Made by a program: the position numbers and the translations under genes. A stretch of 64,000 nt of DNA, from positions 248,001 through 312,000 of the forward strand of contig NZ_KI535340.1 of assembly GCF_000160075.2 (NCBI RefSeq), written 5' to 3'. Of this stretch, positions 36,685-47,713 are shown piece after piece. This DNA is from Abiotrophia defectiva ATCC 49176. GTDB taxonomy: Bacteria > Bacillota > Bacilli > Lactobacillales > Aerococcaceae. Under the pieces are notes generated by a model. It was not told the DNA's origin. It saw only the letters and a list, made by a program, of their open reading frames with translations, and searched no databases. How positions within the stretch are numbered: position 1 is the stretch's first letter; each line of letters opens with the position of its first letter.

Positions 36685-39110
36685 ATACGGTCACGTCCTT
36701 TCAGAGTAGAGTGCAAGCACATATTCAAAAACAAACCTGTAAGACCACAGACTACTAGGCCCGTCCAATGAGTCAAAAGACCTTGACCTAAAGAAACAGA
36801 GAGGCGTCCGTCCAATACCGGGGCTAAATCCAAATAACGGAAGGGACTCATAGCCTGTGCCAGACTCGGCAATAAGAGAGTTGCCCCATAACCAACACCT
36901 AAGATTCCAGCGACTAAACTAATATAGATTGCAGTCGACTTAATCCATCTAGCCACAAAATGGCAAAGGCTATTAATAAAGTAAGTCACTGCAACTAACA
37001 GCAAGAAAGCCTCTAGATAGTAATACCAACTAGGCAATATCTCAAAAAATTGATGGGTACTTGGTACACGCAAGCGCTGACCAATCAAACCTCCCCACTG
37101 TTGGCCATCTACTAAATATCTGACCTGAGGCAACTGAATATGACCTAAACCTGCAATTAAACTACCAGCCAAGGCAAGTAAGATAACTGACCCTAGCATT
37201 AGCAGAAACACCTGTTGAAAGCTTATGCGTCTACGCAACTTAACGAGATACTTCCATGCTAGAGGCAAGGTTGCCTGGAATCGCCAGCGTCCGGTTTCTT
37301 TATCTAGCACAGTAGGCGCAACTAAAAAGATTACTAAAATAACCCAGAGTCCTAAATAGAGACGGTCTTCAAATAAGTTACCGACTATTCCTAGTGCAGT
37401 ATAAGATTTCATAGGCTTGCTTACACGCGCTAGATAGGATTCAAAGACTGCTATATCAATCGAAAGTGGTGGCTGGTCCTCACCACTTCTTGGTGATTGC
37501 TCATAATTTGGAATATAGAGCGTCCAATATGGACCACCAGGTAGCTGAAAATCAATCCCATAATTTCGTTTCCACTCAGCTAACTGATAATTGATGTAAG
37601 CATTCGGCATAAAAATCCAGTCACGGATTGGTAATAGAGTTCTATCACCTTTACCTTGTAGGAAGTCGACATCCTGCTTCAGTTCATCATATTCCATTTC
37701 CGTGGCCAACTTGGTTTTCCCTTGTTTAAGCTCCTCAACAAGAACTTCTTGGCGTTGAAAACTTGCTAGCGCTGACTGATAGAGTTCTTCCGTTGGATAA
37801 GCCTGACGATAATCACTCAGATTAATCTTAAGCAACTCAGATTTTTGCGCAATGTTAGCTGCTTGTAATTGGTGGTACTGAATCCCCTGTGAAACCCCAT
37901 AATAGAGAAAAAAGGCCAAGATACACAAGCAAATTTGCCACCAAAGGTGACCTCTTAATAGCTTCAGCCATTCAAAACTTGTTTGGAAACGGCTAGAAGA
38001 TAAGTCATAACGGCGACGTGCTCGACCACGTTTAAGTACTGCATAGGATAGGGTTACTATCAGCCGCCAGACACCAAGTAAGAGACCAAAAAGAATAAGC
38101 ACTGTATACAAAATTTCTAGGCTTGACTGGTGTAATACAAAACCATAAATATCCCAGTAACTAAAAATAGAATAAAAAGGATAGAAATCAAAGAGGCGAC
38201 TAAACTCAGCTAATAAAGTAACCGACACACCTAGACCTAGCCAAACTAATAAAAGCTCCTGTACCCATCGATTAATAAGTAGCAATATAAGCCAGAAAAG
38301 AATTACCAGCCCTAACCAGAATAGAAAGAGAGCCAAGATTCCTTGCCACAGTGGCCAACCAGGTGCCATAGGATAATGAAGTAAAGCAGTAAGGGGAAGT
38401 TGGTCAAAAAGAACATGATAGATAGCCCACCCAACTGCTATCGACAAACCATAGCCTAATCCCAGGCACAAGAATACACCTAAGCGTCGGCTTAGCAAGC
38501 GACTATAGGGTATAGGTAAGGTTTTAAGAAAAGCCTGCTGATTAGCGAAGAAATCTCTTAGGAGTGGAAGCCCTACCAAATATGAGAACAACAAAAGTAG
38601 TGGAATCCCCAATAAATAAGGAGAGAGTTGTGTCATTAGATAACCGGATTCTCGCGTTGTCTTGACATCCAAGCGACCGATTTGGTAATTAACTTGCCAT
38701 TCGATAACAGGTAATTCCGCTTCTATCTGTTGACGCGAGATACTTAATAATTCCTTACCCTGATTATTGAGGGTCAATAAAGTCCGCCATATAGAGAGCT
38801 TGTCCTGGTTCACTCGATCCCATTCTTCATAATAGGCCGCCACACTGTAATCAAAACGTGTCTTTTCTGCTTCCTTCAAGCTAACTAAAAGGGGATTATC
38901 CTCTGGTACCCCCTGCCTTTGCATAGTGGAAATGGACCAGTTCAAATCTGAAGCCAAACGATTGGCCTGTTGACGCTCTTGATGTCCTAAGTCATGACTA
39001 ACCTGTCCACGATATAGTCCTAGTCCTAGCATGGTCACAAGTGGCAAGATTAAGAGTAAGTAGACAAAGCGATGATTCTTGATAAAGTGCCTAAGCTCTA
39101 GTTTGAACAT
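36681..39110 (-). CDS. large double ABC-2-type permease
   Basis: An 809-residue membrane protein that looks like two ABC-2 permease halves joined in one chain. Each half begins with one helix (about 14-32 and 393-412), then has a long extracellular loop of about 130-150 residues, then a block of about five to six helices (about 168-355 and 568-795). The loops are charged and contain no recognised enzymatic motif. The gene is visibly more AT-rich than its neighbours, hinting at a different origin. It shares a promoter and a 4-bp overlap with the ATPase gene. I do not recognise a named family; peptide or lipid export, or self-immunity, are only possibilities. Confidence 0.8.
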   Translation of the reverse strand: MFKLELRHFIKNHRFVYLLLILPLVTMLGLGLYRGQVSHDLGHQERQQANRLASDLNWSISTMQRQGVPEDNPLLVSLKEAEKTRFDYSVAAYYEEWDRVNQDKLSIWRTLLTLNNQGKELLSISRQQIEAELPVIEWQVNYQIGRLDVKTTRESGYLMTQLSPYLLGIPLLLLFSYLVGLPLLRDFFANQQAFLKTLPIPYSRLLSRRLGVFLCLGLGYGLSIAVGWAIYHVLFDQLPLTALLHYPMAPGWPLWQGILALFLFWLGLVILFWLILLLINRWVQELLLVWLGLGVSVTLLAEFSRLFDFYPFYSIFSYWDIYGFVLHQSSLEILYTVLILFGLLLGVWRLIVTLSYAVLKRGRARRRYDLSSSRFQTSFEWLKLLRGHLWWQICLCILAFFLYYGVSQGIQYHQLQAANIAQKSELLKINLSDYRQAYPTEELYQSALASFQRQEVLVEELKQGKTKLATEMEYDELKQDVDFLQGKGDRTLLPIRDWIFMPNAYINYQLAEWKRNYGIDFQLPGGPYWTLYIPNYEQSPRSGEDQPPLSIDIAVFESYLARVSKPMKSYTALGIVGNLFEDRLYLGLWVILVIFLVAPTVLDKETGRWRFQATLPLAWKYLVKLRRRISFQQVFLLMLGSVILLALAGSLIAGLGHIQLPQVRYLVDGQQWGGLIGQRLRVPSTHQFFEILPSWYYYLEAFLLLVAVTYFINSLCHFVARWIKSTAIYISLVAGILGVGYGATLLLPSLAQAMSPFRYLDLAPVLDGRLSVSLGQGLLTHWTGLVVCGLTGLFLNMCLHSTLKGRDRI

Positions 39111-39170
39111 TTTGCGACCTCCTCAATGCTAAAATAGGTCTAGATTAAAAAAACATTAAATATTAGTTAG

Positions 39171-39199
39171 ATTGTACTCTATTCCTTCCATACTTTCAA
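39171..39199 (-). promoter_or_regulatory. sigma-A promoter for ABC operon
   Basis: TTGAAA (39194-39199), 17-bp spacer and TACAAT (39171-39176) on the minus strand, about 60 bp before the permease start. Confidence 0.7.
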
Positions 39200-39458
39200 G
39201 GTAATTTTATCCCAATTGAATAAAATCTATTGCCTACTAAGCCAATGTTCGTAATTGAAGTATTTATTAGAATAGCTCATACCCCAAATGCTTCTATTTT
39301 TGAATACCTCTACTTATTCTCCTTAAGCCAGTCTTTAATCCTATTGCACACTTGATTCCTTATTAGCTAATCTACAGTTTTCTATAAAATAGATTAATTG
39401 CTTTTCCTAGTCATCTTTACTTTAGCAACGACCATCACTGTAAAGTGACCTCTTAATA

Positions 39459-39487
39459 CAAAAAAGCTGAGACCTAAGTCTCAGCTT
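39459..39487 (-). terminator. terminator of sodA
   Basis: Perfect 10-bp stem AAGCTGAGAC / GTCTCAGCTT with 4-nt loop and six T on the minus strand. Confidence 0.88.
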
Positions 39488-39507
39488 CTCTATGCGCTAG
39501 TCGAATA

Positions 39508-40110
39508 TTAGCCCAAACGTGATGCTACCTTATCCCAGTTGACTACTGAGAAGAAGGCTTGGATGTAGTCTGGACGACGGTTTTGATAGTGGAGGTAGTA
39601 AGCATGTTCCCACACATCTAAACCTAAAAGTGGCTTAAGCCCTAATTCTAAAGGTGTGTCTTGGTTAGCAGTAGATAAGACTTCTAAGTGACCGTCACGG
39701 TCTACGAGCCAAGCCCAACCAGAACCAAAGCGAGTCGCAGCTGCCTTAGCAAAAGCTTCTTTGAAGGCTTCAACAGAACCAAAGTCTGCTTCTAAGCGAG
39801 ACTTGAGGCCAGCAGGAATAGCTGCTTCTGCACTTGGCGCTTGTAGGCTTTCCCAGAAGAAGCTATGGTTGAAGTGACCCCCACCATTGTTACGGACAGC
39901 TGTTTGAATGCTTTCAGGTAAATCCTTAAGGTTAGCGACTAAGTCTTCGATAGACTTAGCTGCCAAGTCTGCGTGACCTTCTAAGGCGGCATTCAAGTTG
40001 TTAACGTAGGTTTGGTGGTGCTTGGTGTGGTGAATTTCCATGGTGCGCGCGTCAAAAGCTGGTTCAAGCGCATCATAGGCGTATGGCAAGGCTGGTAATG
40101 TAAATGACAT
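39508..40110 (-). CDS. sodA: superoxide dismutase (Mn/Fe family, Mn type)
   Basis: Disproportionates superoxide. The 200-residue protein has metal ligands H26 or H27 in [12 protein letters not shown] in NHSFFW, and D and H in [16 protein letters not shown]. The GGGHFNH segment, with Gly next to the His, is typical of the manganese form. The ATG at 40110 is 7 bp after GAGGAGG; the ATG two codons upstream is too close. It is a single gene with its own promoter and terminator. Confidence 0.96.
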   Translation of the reverse strand: MSFTLPALPYAYDALEPAFDARTMEIHHTKHHQTYVNNLNAALEGHADLAAKSIEDLVANLKDLPESIQTAVRNNGGGHFNHSFFWESLQAPSAEAAIPAGLKSRLEADFGSVEAFKEAFAKAAATRFGSGWAWLVDRDGHLEVLSTANQDTPLELGLKPLLGLDVWEHAYYLHYQNRRPDYIQAFFSVVNWDKVASRLG

Positions 40111-40141
40111 GGTCATTCCTCCTCGGTTATAGTATACCTAA

Positions 40142-40169
40142 ATTATATCATGCTCAGTAGAATAGACAA
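40142..40169 (-). promoter_or_regulatory. sigma-A promoter for sodA
   Basis: TTGTCT (40164-40169), 16-bp spacer and perfect TATAAT (40142-40147) with TGA extension on the minus strand. Confidence 0.65.
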
Positions 40170-40212
40170 TTATTTTGCACTTGGTAGCGTTTATTTCACA
40201 AACTCAAAGCAT

Positions 40213-40250
40213 GAAAAAAGCCCCTTATTCGCTAAGAATAAAGGACTTTA
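40213..40250 (-). terminator. terminator of recD2
   Basis: Thirteen-bp stem with G-U pairs (AAGTCCTTTATTC / GAATAAGGGGCTT) and six T on the minus strand. It starts inside the last codons of recD2. Confidence 0.75.
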
Positions 40251-42767
40251 ACAAGTCTGACTTTCAAAGTCGTAAGGACTGATTCCCTCCATGCCAATCA
40301 TGGGATCAATTTGGTCGATCGAATCCTGAGTTAGGCGGAAGGACTCTTCTTGCTTAGGTGCCCAGTCTCTTGATTGCACCGCAACCGAAACACTTGCCAC
40401 AGGACTAGCTTGAGGCGAGGCCTGAGCTGTTTCACTGGCCAAAGCTTTTTCGGCCTCAGAGCTTGGAACTTGATCCGGCTCTATAGCCGGCTCCTGCTCT
40501 ACCTTCTCTCCCTGCGTCAGCCCCGCTAATTTAACTTCTAGCAGGTCTTTAAGATTGGTACGGCGTAGGTCACGATCCTGACTAACCGCTTGGACATAAG
40601 CGTCCGGGTCCCCCACCAAGACTAAACTAGACTGCGCTCGGGTGACTGCAGTGTAAAGCAAGTCCTGGCGCAACATGCGATAGTAGGCATCAACCAGAGG
40701 CAGGATAACCAAGGGATATTCGCTCCCCTGGGATTTGTGGACCGAACAACAGTAGGCCAGAGTCAACTGGTCAAAATCTGATCGACGATAAGTCAGTTCC
40801 TTATCGTCATCAAAAGCCACCACGACCTCTTCGCTCCCGCTGTTAGACGCTTGTGCTGAGAAGACACCGACGATTTTCCCGATGTCCCCATTATAGACGC
40901 CTTCTTCCGCATTGTTCACCAACTGAAGCACCTTGTCTCCCAGACGAAAAATTTGGTCAAAATACTCCAGTTGTGGTTTCTTGCGACTAGGCGGATTGAA
41001 GAGTCCTTGCAAGAGTTGGTTGAGGGCCGTAATACCAGCAGGTCCCTTATACATAGGCGCCAAAACCTGCAGGGTATTGGCATCAAAGCCCCTAGTCAAG
41101 GCGTGGCCTACCACCTGTTCCACTACTTGAGCTACCTGCTGGGTTTTACATGGAATAAAGGAACGGTCAGGTTGTCTTTCCATAAGGTTCTGAGGCAGGC
41201 GACCCTGGCGAATCTGATGGGCCAGTTGAATGATGGAACTATCTTGGGCTTGGCGATAGATTTTAGTCAGACTAATAGTAGGAAGCACCCCAGACTCAAT
41301 CAAGTCTGAAAAGACTTTACCTGGCCCTACCGAAGGCAATTGATGCTTATCCCCTACCAGAATGACTTGAATTCGGTAGCCAATAGCCATCCAGAGCCAA
41401 TTCATCAACCAGGTATCCACCATGGACATTTCATCCACTACCAGTAGCTGACCTTCCAGTGGCGTCGGATCAAAGCCCTCCACGGTGGTCTCACGATTGA
41501 AACCAATCAGTCGGTGAATGGTAGAAGCCGGGATATCCGTCATTTCCTGCATACGTTTAGCTGCCCGACCTGTTGGGGCTGCTAACAAGACGGGGCCAGT
41601 CTGATAAGGATTGGTCAAATCGCCCTGATGATAGCCATGCAAGAGCCGGTGGAGCGTCAAAATTCCACGTATCAGAGTTGTCTTCCCCGTCCCTGGACCA
41701 CCCGTAATCACCGAAAGTGGCGATTGCATGGCTAGAATCATGGCCTGGCGTTGGGTTTCATCATAGTTGATTCCCGTCTCGCGGGCTACTTGATCCAGCT
41801 TGTCTTCAATTTCTGTCTTGCTGAAAGTCTCCACTTCTTCATACTGGAAGAAGTCACTGATACGTCGGACGATGCCCATTTCCGCGTGGTAGAGACTTGG
41901 CAACATAATGCCTTGGTCCAAGGAATAAAGCGTCCCTTCCAAGATAGCCAAGTCCAAGGCTTCTGCTAGGCGCTCTTCCTCAATCAGATAAGCCCGACTA
42001 CGTTCTAGAATCTTGGTAGCAAGCGCCAGCAAGCGTGGTCGCTGGACATAGGTGTCCCCTGACCGCAAGCAAACTTCGGATACGGCCGTATAGAGTCCCG
42101 CCACCAAACGTGTGACAGCGTCAGCCTCAATACCTAGTTGCTCAGCCAAGGCATCAGCCTTATTGAAGCCAACCCCTTCTACCTTGGCTACCAAGGCGTA
42201 GGGATTGTTCTCAATCGTGGCCAGCGTCTGGTCCTTAAAGGTCTGATAAATTTTATCCGCCAGCTTAGGTCCAAAACCCCACTCTGTTAACTGCAAGAAG
42301 ATGCGTTCAGTCCCCTGGTGTTGGCGCAGAGTTTCGGCCAGCACTTGGCGTTTGTCTGGTGTTAGGCCTTTGACCGATTTGAGGCAGTCAGGATCTTGCA
42401 AGATTAAATCAATGGCTTCCAATCCCAGCTGATCCACAATCCTTTGGGCTAGAGTTTTACCAATCCCCGTGAAGCGAGCACTAGAAAGAAATTCTACGAG
42501 ACCAGCCTCAGAGGTCGGCGCTACTTGTTGATAGCGACTAACCGCAAATTGCTCTCCATAACGCGGATGCACGGTCACTTGGCCATAGAATTCATAGGCC
42601 GTATCGAGATGCAAGGCGGCAAATTGACCCGTACAGGTAACATAGTCCTCGCTTACTAGGTCGCTGTCAGACTCTAACACCTTGACCCTTAGCACCTTAT
42701 AAAGATTCTGTGGGTTTTCGAAGAAGACCGACTCAACTTCGCCAATCAAACGTATTTGCTCAGCCAT
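40248..42767 (-). CDS. recD2: RecD2-type ATP-dependent DNA helicase
   Basis: SF1B 5'-3' helicase of the RecBC-independent RecD2 family, implicated in mismatch repair and replication-fork stability. The 839 residues comprise an N-terminal OB-like and helix-hairpin-helix region (about 1-210; the motif FTGIGKTLAQRIVD is one HhH), Walker A GGPGTGKTT, the DEMS motif II, VGDKHQLPSVGPG (motif III) and a C-terminal UvrD-like half (AYCCSVHKSQGSEYP). The last about 90 residues are a disordered, Ala/Ser/Glu-rich tail. GAAAGGAGG precedes the ATG. The gene sits after the GNAT gene with a 35-bp gap and may be transcribed with the mnmA block. Confidence 0.95.
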   Translation of the reverse strand: MAEQIRLIGEVESVFFENPQNLYKVLRVKVLESDSDLVSEDYVTCTGQFAALHLDTAYEFYGQVTVHPRYGEQFAVSRYQQVAPTSEAGLVEFLSSARFTGIGKTLAQRIVDQLGLEAIDLILQDPDCLKSVKGLTPDKRQVLAETLRQHQGTERIFLQLTEWGFGPKLADKIYQTFKDQTLATIENNPYALVAKVEGVGFNKADALAEQLGIEADAVTRLVAGLYTAVSEVCLRSGDTYVQRPRLLALATKILERSRAYLIEEERLAEALDLAILEGTLYSLDQGIMLPSLYHAEMGIVRRISDFFQYEEVETFSKTEIEDKLDQVARETGINYDETQRQAMILAMQSPLSVITGGPGTGKTTLIRGILTLHRLLHGYHQGDLTNPYQTGPVLLAAPTGRAAKRMQEMTDIPASTIHRLIGFNRETTVEGFDPTPLEGQLLVVDEMSMVDTWLMNWLWMAIGYRIQVILVGDKHQLPSVGPGKVFSDLIESGVLPTISLTKIYRQAQDSSIIQLAHQIRQGRLPQNLMERQPDRSFIPCKTQQVAQVVEQVVGHALTRGFDANTLQVLAPMYKGPAGITALNQLLQGLFNPPSRKKPQLEYFDQIFRLGDKVLQLVNNAEEGVYNGDIGKIVGVFSAQASNSGSEEVVVAFDDDKELTYRRSDFDQLTLAYCCSVHKSQGSEYPLVILPLVDAYYRMLRQDLLYTAVTRAQSSLVLVGDPDAYVQAVSQDRDLRRTNLKDLLEVKLAGLTQGEKVEQEPAIEPDQVPSSEAEKALASETAQASPQASPVASVSVAVQSRDWAPKQEESFRLTQDSIDQIDPMIGMEGISPYDFESQTC

Positions 42768-42802
42768 AAGCGGCCTCCTTTCTTAACGCTATGTAATGAG
42801 AC

Positions 42803-44405
<1,603 letters not shown>

Positions 44406-44460
44406 TTAATTGATAACAGAAGAAGAGAACGAAAGCACTCTCCCGTTCTCCCCACTTAGG

Positions 44461-44796
44461 CTAGACTTCAGTTAAAACGTTACGCTCAACAAAGCCGTCA
44501 AAGATAAAGTTAATCTTCTCTACAACCATTTCATTATGAGCTAACTTGGTTACATCGACTGCAGTTAAGCCCTTGTTATTAACGGTTGAGATTTTGAGGG
44601 TCTTCAAGTCCTTGTTTACCAAGACCTTAAGCACCAAGCCATCACGGTGATGGCTATCTAGAGGACGTTTGTATTGGAAGTTACCGCCAGTTGACTCGGT
44701 AAAGCCATTGTCCCGCAAAGTATAAGGTTTGCAGGCTGGGTTGATTTCGAAGGTACGGTTAAAACCTTTTAAGGTTGCTTGTTTGGTGAATGCCAT
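44461..44796 (-). CDS. DUF1831-family protein
   Basis: A 111-residue soluble protein beginning MAFTKQATLKGFNRTFEINP, with PYTLRDNGFTES and LDSHHRDGLVLKVLVNKDLK. DUF1831 is found in Lactobacillales, almost always between a cysteine desulfurase and mnmA, as here. Its role is unknown; a link to sulfur transfer for tRNA thiolation is inferred from this context only. It lies 20 bp after the nifS-type gene. Confidence 0.85.
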   Translation of the reverse strand: MAFTKQATLKGFNRTFEINPACKPYTLRDNGFTESTGGNFQYKRPLDSHHRDGLVLKVLVNKDLKTLKISTVNNKGLTAVDVTKLAHNEMVVEKINFIFDGFVERNVLTEV

Positions 44797-44815
44797 AATT
44801 CATCGCCTTTCTTGT

Positions 44816-45976
44816 TTACTTTTGTTGTCTTGCTTTTAAGAGGCCAAGTTGTTTGACCACTTGGTCTAAGTCTGCTTGCGTTAGGCCCAAGCCCATGGTC
44901 AGACGAATACTTTCACGCTGCCGGTCTTCCTGGTCAGGATAGTAACCCTTAAGAACACGACTCGGTTCTAGACTACCTGCCGAACAGGCTGACCCAGCCG
45001 AAACATAGATCTGTGCCAAATCCAAATGGATTAAGACCTGACTAGCCTTGAGGCCTTTGAGCCAGAGGTTAAGGAAGCCTGGCAAATGATGAGCCTGAGG
45101 ACGGTTGACTTGATAATCAATTCCTGCTCGAGTTAGCTCCTCCAAGAAGTAAGCTTCCAAGTTTGCCAAATGCGCTTGTCGCTGTTCCGCTTCCGCTAGA
45201 GATAGATGGATAGCTTGAGCCAAGCCCTGAATATAGGCTAGATTCTCAGTTCCAGCTCGCATGCCAGCTTCCTGCCCACCCCCTACCAAGTAAGGTTGCA
45301 AGCCTGCTTGATCCTGCCATGCTTGGAAGTAGAGTAAGCCAATCCCCTTAGGGCCACCTAGTTTATGGCCTGATAGACTCCAAGATGTAGCTATCTGGTC
45401 TAGTTGCCAAGGTAGTTTAGTAATCCCTTGAACCAAGTCAACATGGAAAAAGTAACCACGCAGACGAGCTTCTTGCGCCAATCCAAGAATGGGATAAATG
45501 GCGCCTACTTCATTGTTGACCGCCATGGCTACCCAGCCACTGGTATCTTCCTGACTAGCCGCTAGAAATTGGTCAATCAGGTCTTGGTCACTGCCCCCAT
45601 CTTGGGGTTGAATCCAGGAAATAACCCAGCCTTCTTCCTCTAATCGCTTGAGCGCTAAATCCACTGAAGGATGTTCTACTGCTAAGGCCACGATGTGGCG
45701 GGCTTTACCAGCTGCTAGGGCGCTTTGAGCCTGGGACCAGATAGCCCAGTTATTGGCTTCCGTTGCCCCTGACGTGAAGTAGAGGCAAGAAGCTGAGGCT
45801 AAGCCCAAATCCTGAGCAATGGCCTCACGGGCCTGATTGAGCGCATACTTGGCAGACTTGCCCAATTGATAAGTGCTAGAGGGATTCCCATAAAGTTGGG
45901 ATAAGGAGCTTGTGATTGTTTCGACAACTTCTGGACGTACAGGTGTTGTCGCTGCATAATCAAGATAAATCGCCAT
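44816..45976 (-). CDS. cysteine desulfurase (NifS/IscS family)
   Basis: PLP enzyme of 386 residues that takes sulfur from cysteine and passes it to acceptors such as MnmA. The PLP lysine is in SLSGHKLGGPKG and the persulfide cysteine in SAGSACSAG. The N-terminal IYLDYAATTP and the SGATEANN motif are typical. GAGGAGG lies 6 bp before the ATG. The gene faces rarA across a short divergent promoter region with a perfect minus-strand -10 (46013-46018). Confidence 0.95.
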   Translation of the reverse strand: MAIYLDYAATTPVRPEVVETITSSLSQLYGNPSSTYQLGKSAKYALNQAREAIAQDLGLASASCLYFTSGATEANNWAIWSQAQSALAAGKARHIVALAVEHPSVDLALKRLEEEGWVISWIQPQDGGSDQDLIDQFLAASQEDTSGWVAMAVNNEVGAIYPILGLAQEARLRGYFFHVDLVQGITKLPWQLDQIATSWSLSGHKLGGPKGIGLLYFQAWQDQAGLQPYLVGGGQEAGMRAGTENLAYIQGLAQAIHLSLAEAEQRQAHLANLEAYFLEELTRAGIDYQVNRPQAHHLPGFLNLWLKGLKASQVLIHLDLAQIYVSAGSACSAGSLEPSRVLKGYYPDQEDRQRESIRLTMGLGLTQADLDQVVKQLGLLKARQQK

Positions 45977-46063
45977 CTTGGCCTCCTCCTCTCAGACTAG
46001 ACTTTCCTTCTTATTATAGCACACTCCCAGCCTTTCGCCTATCCATAAGTTTGGTCAGAAGAT

Positions 46064-46092
46064 TTGTCTCCTCAGGCCTTTTGCGGTATGAT
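46064..46092 (+). promoter_or_regulatory. sigma-A promoter for rarA
   Basis: TTGTCT (46064-46069), 17-bp spacer and TATGAT (46087-46092), about 35 bp before the rarA start. Confidence 0.6.
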
Positions 46093-46127
46093 GAATAGGC
46101 AGATAATTGATTGAAAGGAGGCCTCTC

Positions 46128-47402
46128 ATGCTTCAACCACTTGCCTATCGCATGCGCCCTCGTCAACTGGAAGATATTCTTGGCCAGGAGCACCTTGTTG
46201 GCCCTGGTAAGATTATCCACCGCATGGTGCAAGCCAAACGCCTGACTTCCATGATTCTATACGGACCGCCCGGCATCGGCAAAACTTCCATTGCCAGCGC
46301 TATTGCAGGTTCGACTCGTTATGCCTTCCGAACCCTGAATGCAGCCACGGATGGTAAGAAAGAACTGGAACAAGTAGTAGAAGAAGCCAAATTTTCCGGC
46401 ACCCTTATCTTACTCTTGGATGAAATTCACCGATTAAACACCACCAAACAGGATTTCCTACTACCGCATCTGGAGAGTGGTCGGATTATTCTGATTGGGG
46501 CGACTACCGAGAACCCCTATATCGCCATCAACCCCGCCATTAGAAGTCGGGTGCAAATTTTTGAACTCAAGCCCCTCAGTCCTGAGCAGGTTTGCCTTGG
46601 CTTGACTCGGGCCTTAGCCGATCAAGAACATGGGCTCGGTAAGTACCCTGTACAAGTCCAGGATGGCGTTCTGGAACATTTTGCCCAAGTTTCGGGCGGT
46701 GACATTCGGACAAGCCTTAATGCCTTAGAGCTAGCAGTTCTCTCAACTGAACCAGACCAAGACGGGCAAATTATCATCGACATGGCAGTGGCCAGTGATT
46801 GCTTGCGACGTCGCCGACTTCAACATGATAAGAATGGTGACGCCCACTATGATGTCATTTCCGCCCTACAAAAATCCATCCGCGGTAGCGATGTCGACGC
46901 TGCCCTTTATTACCTGGCCATATTACTGACTGCCGGCGAGCTAACGGTTGCCTGCCGGCGCCTGCTAGTGATTGCCTATGAGGATATTGGTCTAGGCCAC
47001 CCAGCTGCCACGCAACGAACGGTTGCTGCCATTCAAGCCGCTGAAAAACTAGGTCTACCAGAAGCCAGCATTCCCTTAGGTTTTGCAGTCATTGACCTAG
47101 CTTTGAGCCCAAAATCCAATACTAGCTATCGCGCTATCAAGGCTGCCATGGCGGCGGTTGACCAAGGACAAGTCGCCCCAGTCCCAGACCATTTGCGGGA
47201 CAGTCACTATCAAGGCGCTGACAAATTGGGCCGAGGACTTGACTACCGCTATCCCCACGACTATCCTGGCCATATCGTGGCTCAAGAATATTTGCCTAAG
47301 GAATTAGCTCACAGCCAATTCTTCCAACCAGACCCTAGCGGCAAGTATGAAGAAGCCTTGGCTCACTACTATCAAAAAGTTAAAGAAATCCTCAAAAAAT
47401 AA
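46128..47402 (+). CDS. rarA: replication-associated recombination protein A (RarA/MgsA)
   Basis: AAA+ ATPase related to the clamp loader that acts at stalled replication forks. The 424-residue sequence has Walker A GPPGIGKTS, Walker B LLLDEIHR, sensor 1 GATTENPY, and the C-terminal domain with KSIRGSDVDAALYYLA and EDIGLGHP. AAAGGAGG is 7 bp before the ATG at 46128. Its 3' end lies 10 bp from the 6S RNA promoter; rarA and 6S RNA are also close neighbours in Bacillus subtilis. Confidence 0.95.
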   Translation: MLQPLAYRMRPRQLEDILGQEHLVGPGKIIHRMVQAKRLTSMILYGPPGIGKTSIASAIAGSTRYAFRTLNAATDGKKELEQVVEEAKFSGTLILLLDEIHRLNTTKQDFLLPHLESGRIILIGATTENPYIAINPAIRSRVQIFELKPLSPEQVCLGLTRALADQEHGLGKYPVQVQDGVLEHFAQVSGGDIRTSLNALELAVLSTEPDQDGQIIIDMAVASDCLRRRRLQHDKNGDAHYDVISALQKSIRGSDVDAALYYLAILLTAGELTVACRRLLVIAYEDIGLGHPAATQRTVAAIQAAEKLGLPEASIPLGFAVIDLALSPKSNTSYRAIKAAMAAVDQGQVAPVPDHLRDSHYQGADKLGRGLDYRYPHDYPGHIVAQEYLPKELAHSQFFQPDPSGKYEEALAHYYQKVKEILKK

Positions 47403-47412
47403 GAGCGCTTAC

Positions 47413-47440
47413 TTGCAAATTCAGCAAGTCGTGCTATAAT
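47413..47440 (+). promoter_or_regulatory. promoter of 6S RNA gene
   Basis: TTGCAA (47413-47418), 16-bp spacer and perfect TATAAT (47435-47440) with a TGC extension. Confidence 0.7.
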
Positions 47441-47446
47441 AAAAGT

Positions 47447-47636
47447 ATAGAAGATCTGTGGTGTACGTGACATATACACTGTGTTGACCGAACATTTTTC
47501 TTTAGATATAGGGAACCAATTCGGCTGACTTATGACAGGCCTTTTCACTTGGTAGTCAGCGGTTAGTCGTTAGGTGCCCACCTGCTTAGATTGCGGGTTC
47601 AAAACATCTATATGACCAAACGGCACTAACGGATTT
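47447..47636 (+). ncRNA. ssrS: 6S RNA (probable)
   Basis: About 190-nt non-coding transcript between a strong promoter and a strong terminator, with no open frame of note. The ends pair as AGATCTGT (47452-47459) with ACGGATTT (47629-47636). The middle closes with GCTGAC / GTCAGC (47524-47529 with 47555-47560) and GGGAACC against GGTGCCC, giving a long interrupted rod as expected of 6S RNA, the decoy that binds sigma-A polymerase. Location next to rarA fits the Bacillus bsrA neighbourhood. I cannot run a covariance search, so another rod-like regulatory RNA is possible. Confidence 0.72.
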
Positions 47637-47669
47637 GGGTAGGAACTAGGGTTCCTGCCCTCTTTTTTT
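47637..47669 (+). terminator. terminator of 6S RNA gene
   Basis: Hairpin GGG-T-AGGAAC / GTTCCT-G-CCC followed by seven T on the plus strand. Confidence 0.85.
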
Positions 47670-47671
47670 AT

Positions 47672-47703
47672 ATAAAAAAGAGCTTGGCAAGCCAAGCTCT
47701 TTC
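47672..47703 (-). terminator. terminator of brnQ
   Basis: Perfect AAAGAGCTTGGC / GCCAAGCTCTTT stem with T-run on the minus strand, facing the 6S RNA terminator. Confidence 0.88.
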
Positions 47704-47713
47704 ACTTATGTTA

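Larger units (their letters stand above)
39111..39507. other. AT-rich intergenic region
   Basis: About 400 bp without a gene. It holds the ABC operon promoter (39171-39199) and the sodA terminator (39459-39487). The rest is AT-rich with many stops in all frames. I see no RNA gene or repeat in it. Confidence 0.6.

Noticed and set aside
44425-44455. Hairpin between DUF1831 and mnmA as a terminator
   Set aside because: Seven-bp stem with a 12-nt loop and no real T-run; the genes belong to a conserved cotranscribed block.
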